Below are positions 15,302 to 15,874 of a DNA stretch of 15,874 bases, piece by piece. Each line of letters opens with the position of its first letter. Within the stretch, counting starts at the first letter, position 1. The translations under genes and the position numbers were made by a program. This DNA comes from Pseudofrankia asymbiotica (GTDB taxonomy: Bacteria > Actinomycetota > Actinomycetes > Frankiales > Frankiaceae), in assembly GCF_001983105.1 (NCBI RefSeq), contig NZ_MOMC01000068.1:47843-63716 (forward strand). Direction: 5' to 3'. Below the pieces are notes generated by a model that saw nothing but the letters and a program-made list of their open reading frames with translations, was not told the origin of the DNA and made no database searches.

Positions 15302-15727
15302 TCAGGAGCCGGCAAGATTCTCGAGGATGGGCGCGGCGCGGCGCAGTGCGGCGATGTCGTCGTCGGACAGATGGGTCAGGCGCTCGGCGAGCCACTCGTC
15401 GCGGCGGCGCCGTTCGGACTCGAGCAGGGCATGGCCAGCCGCGGTGATCTCGGCGATGACCTGCCGGCCGTCGGTGGGATGCGCGGACCGCACGGCCAGG
15501 CCGGCATCCGCGAGGTAGGTGATGACCCTGGTCATCGACGGCGGCTGCACCCGCTCGTGCGCGGCGATCTCGCCAAGCGTCATCGGGCCGTGGCGCTCAA
15601 GCGTCGCGAGCGCCGCGATCTGCGTCGGGGAGAGGCTGCTGGAACGCTCCTGGCGCATCCGCCGGGACAGCCGCATGACGGACAGGCGCAACGCCGACGC
15701 GAGTTCGGGCATCGCCACGGTCTCCAT
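15302..15727 (-). CDS. MarR family transcriptional regulator
   Basis: This 141-residue MarR-type dimeric winged-helix regulator has an N-terminal dimerisation helix (about 8-27, LASALRLSVMRLSRRMR). The winged helix includes LSPTQIAALATLERHGPMTL (32-51), GEIAAHERVQPPSMTRVITY (52-71), LADAGLAVRS (72-81), and the wing with the conserved PTDGRQV (84-90). A C-terminal helix pair ends in ILENLAGS. The chosen start is ATG at 15727, because TACCGT (15734-15739) lies six bases upstream, typical of a leaderless gene. The frame stays open for 42 more codons, to GTG at 15853, but that Trp/Pro/Arg-rich stretch is not MarR-like. An in-frame ATG five codons later is also possible. The target genes probably lie to the right of the window or include this gene itself. 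It is convergent with the Gfo/Idh-fold gene. Confidence 0.93.
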   Translation of the reverse strand: METVAMPELASALRLSVMRLSRRMRQERSSSLSPTQIAALATLERHGPMTLGEIAAHERVQPPSMTRVITYLADAGLAVRSAHPTDGRQVIAEITAAGHALLESERRRRDEWLAERLTHLSDDDIAALRRAAPILENLAGS

Positions 15728-15733
15728 CGTCCG

Positions 15734-15739
15734 ACGGTA
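15734..15739 (-). promoter_or_regulatory. -10 box for a leaderless marR transcript
   Basis: On the minus strand TACCGT (TANNNT) ends six bases before the ATG at 15727. No clear -35 is found. The CGCTAAC heptamer seen as an arm of the dyad before purF also occurs here (GTTAGCG on plus, 15743-15749), but without a second arm, so it is probably chance. Confidence 0.4.
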
Positions 15740-15874
15740 CTCGTTAGCGAAGCTCAGGATGTACCGGGGGCCATCCGCGGGACCGGCGGGAGGGGCCCAC
15801 CGATCCAACTCCCGCCCCGGCAGCCTCGCCCAAGTCCACCTGTCGGGCGGCACAGGACCACCAACGGGCGGATC

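Noticed and set aside
15728..15853. 42-codon N-terminal extension of the MarR protein
   Set aside because: Not MarR-like, and the TACCGT box six bases before the inner ATG points to initiation there.

Overview
The window is chromosomal DNA from a very high-GC actinomycete. Nearly every gene uses G or C at third codon positions, GTG starts are common, and several starts sit directly behind a TANNNT box, as leaderless actinobacterial genes do. The purF-purM pair with a sterol-carrier/maleylpyruvate-isomerase-like gene upstream is a typical actinobacterial arrangement. The proteins as a set (sacsin-like GHKL protein, DUF2530, NtaA/SnaA-type luciferase-like oxidoreductase) look most like a Frankia or close relative. 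That genus call is an impression from the sequence and was not computed.

Left block (1-4308, minus strand): the order in transcription is an MDMPI/SCP-like gene (287 aa), a 317-base gap, then purF and purM. purF and purM share a 4-base GTGA overlap and encode steps 1 and 5 of de novo purine synthesis. PurF is the [4Fe-4S], propeptide-processed Bacillus type. Divergent from this block, on the plus strand, is a 1324-residue protein with an N-terminal GHKL (Hsp90/sacsin-like) ATP-binding domain. A 70-base cloverleaf-like palindromic element is embedded in frame in a linker of that gene.

Middle block (8597-12360): the plus strand carries a flavin-dependent monooxygenase of the NtaA/SnaA/DszA group, a repeat-rich gap, a sulfotransferase-fold protein with a weakened PAPS site, and a small DUF2530 two-helix membrane protein. 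Convergent to these, on the minus strand, are a flavin reductase (the kind of partner such monooxygenases need) and, upstream of it, an OmpR-type winged-helix protein without a receiver domain.

Right block (12361-15874): upstream of the winged-helix gene lies an unlisted 26-codon ORF (13209-13289, minus). It ends in VASAACPVR and resembles the short cysteine-containing leader peptides that precede sulfur-related operons in actinobacteria. It is followed by a 254-base leader with hairpins. Further right are a 2'-5' RNA ligase/cyclic phosphodiesterase with two HLTL motifs (minus), a divergent Gfo/Idh/MocA-fold protein that has lost both the GxGxxG and EKP motifs (plus), and a MarR regulator (minus).

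The left block is conserved housekeeping DNA. The stretch 8597-13352 has a possible sulfur/flavin theme (monooxygenase, flavin reductase, sulfotransferase fold, cysteine-type leader), which is an inference. I saw no tRNA, rRNA, CRISPR array, transposase or phage gene.
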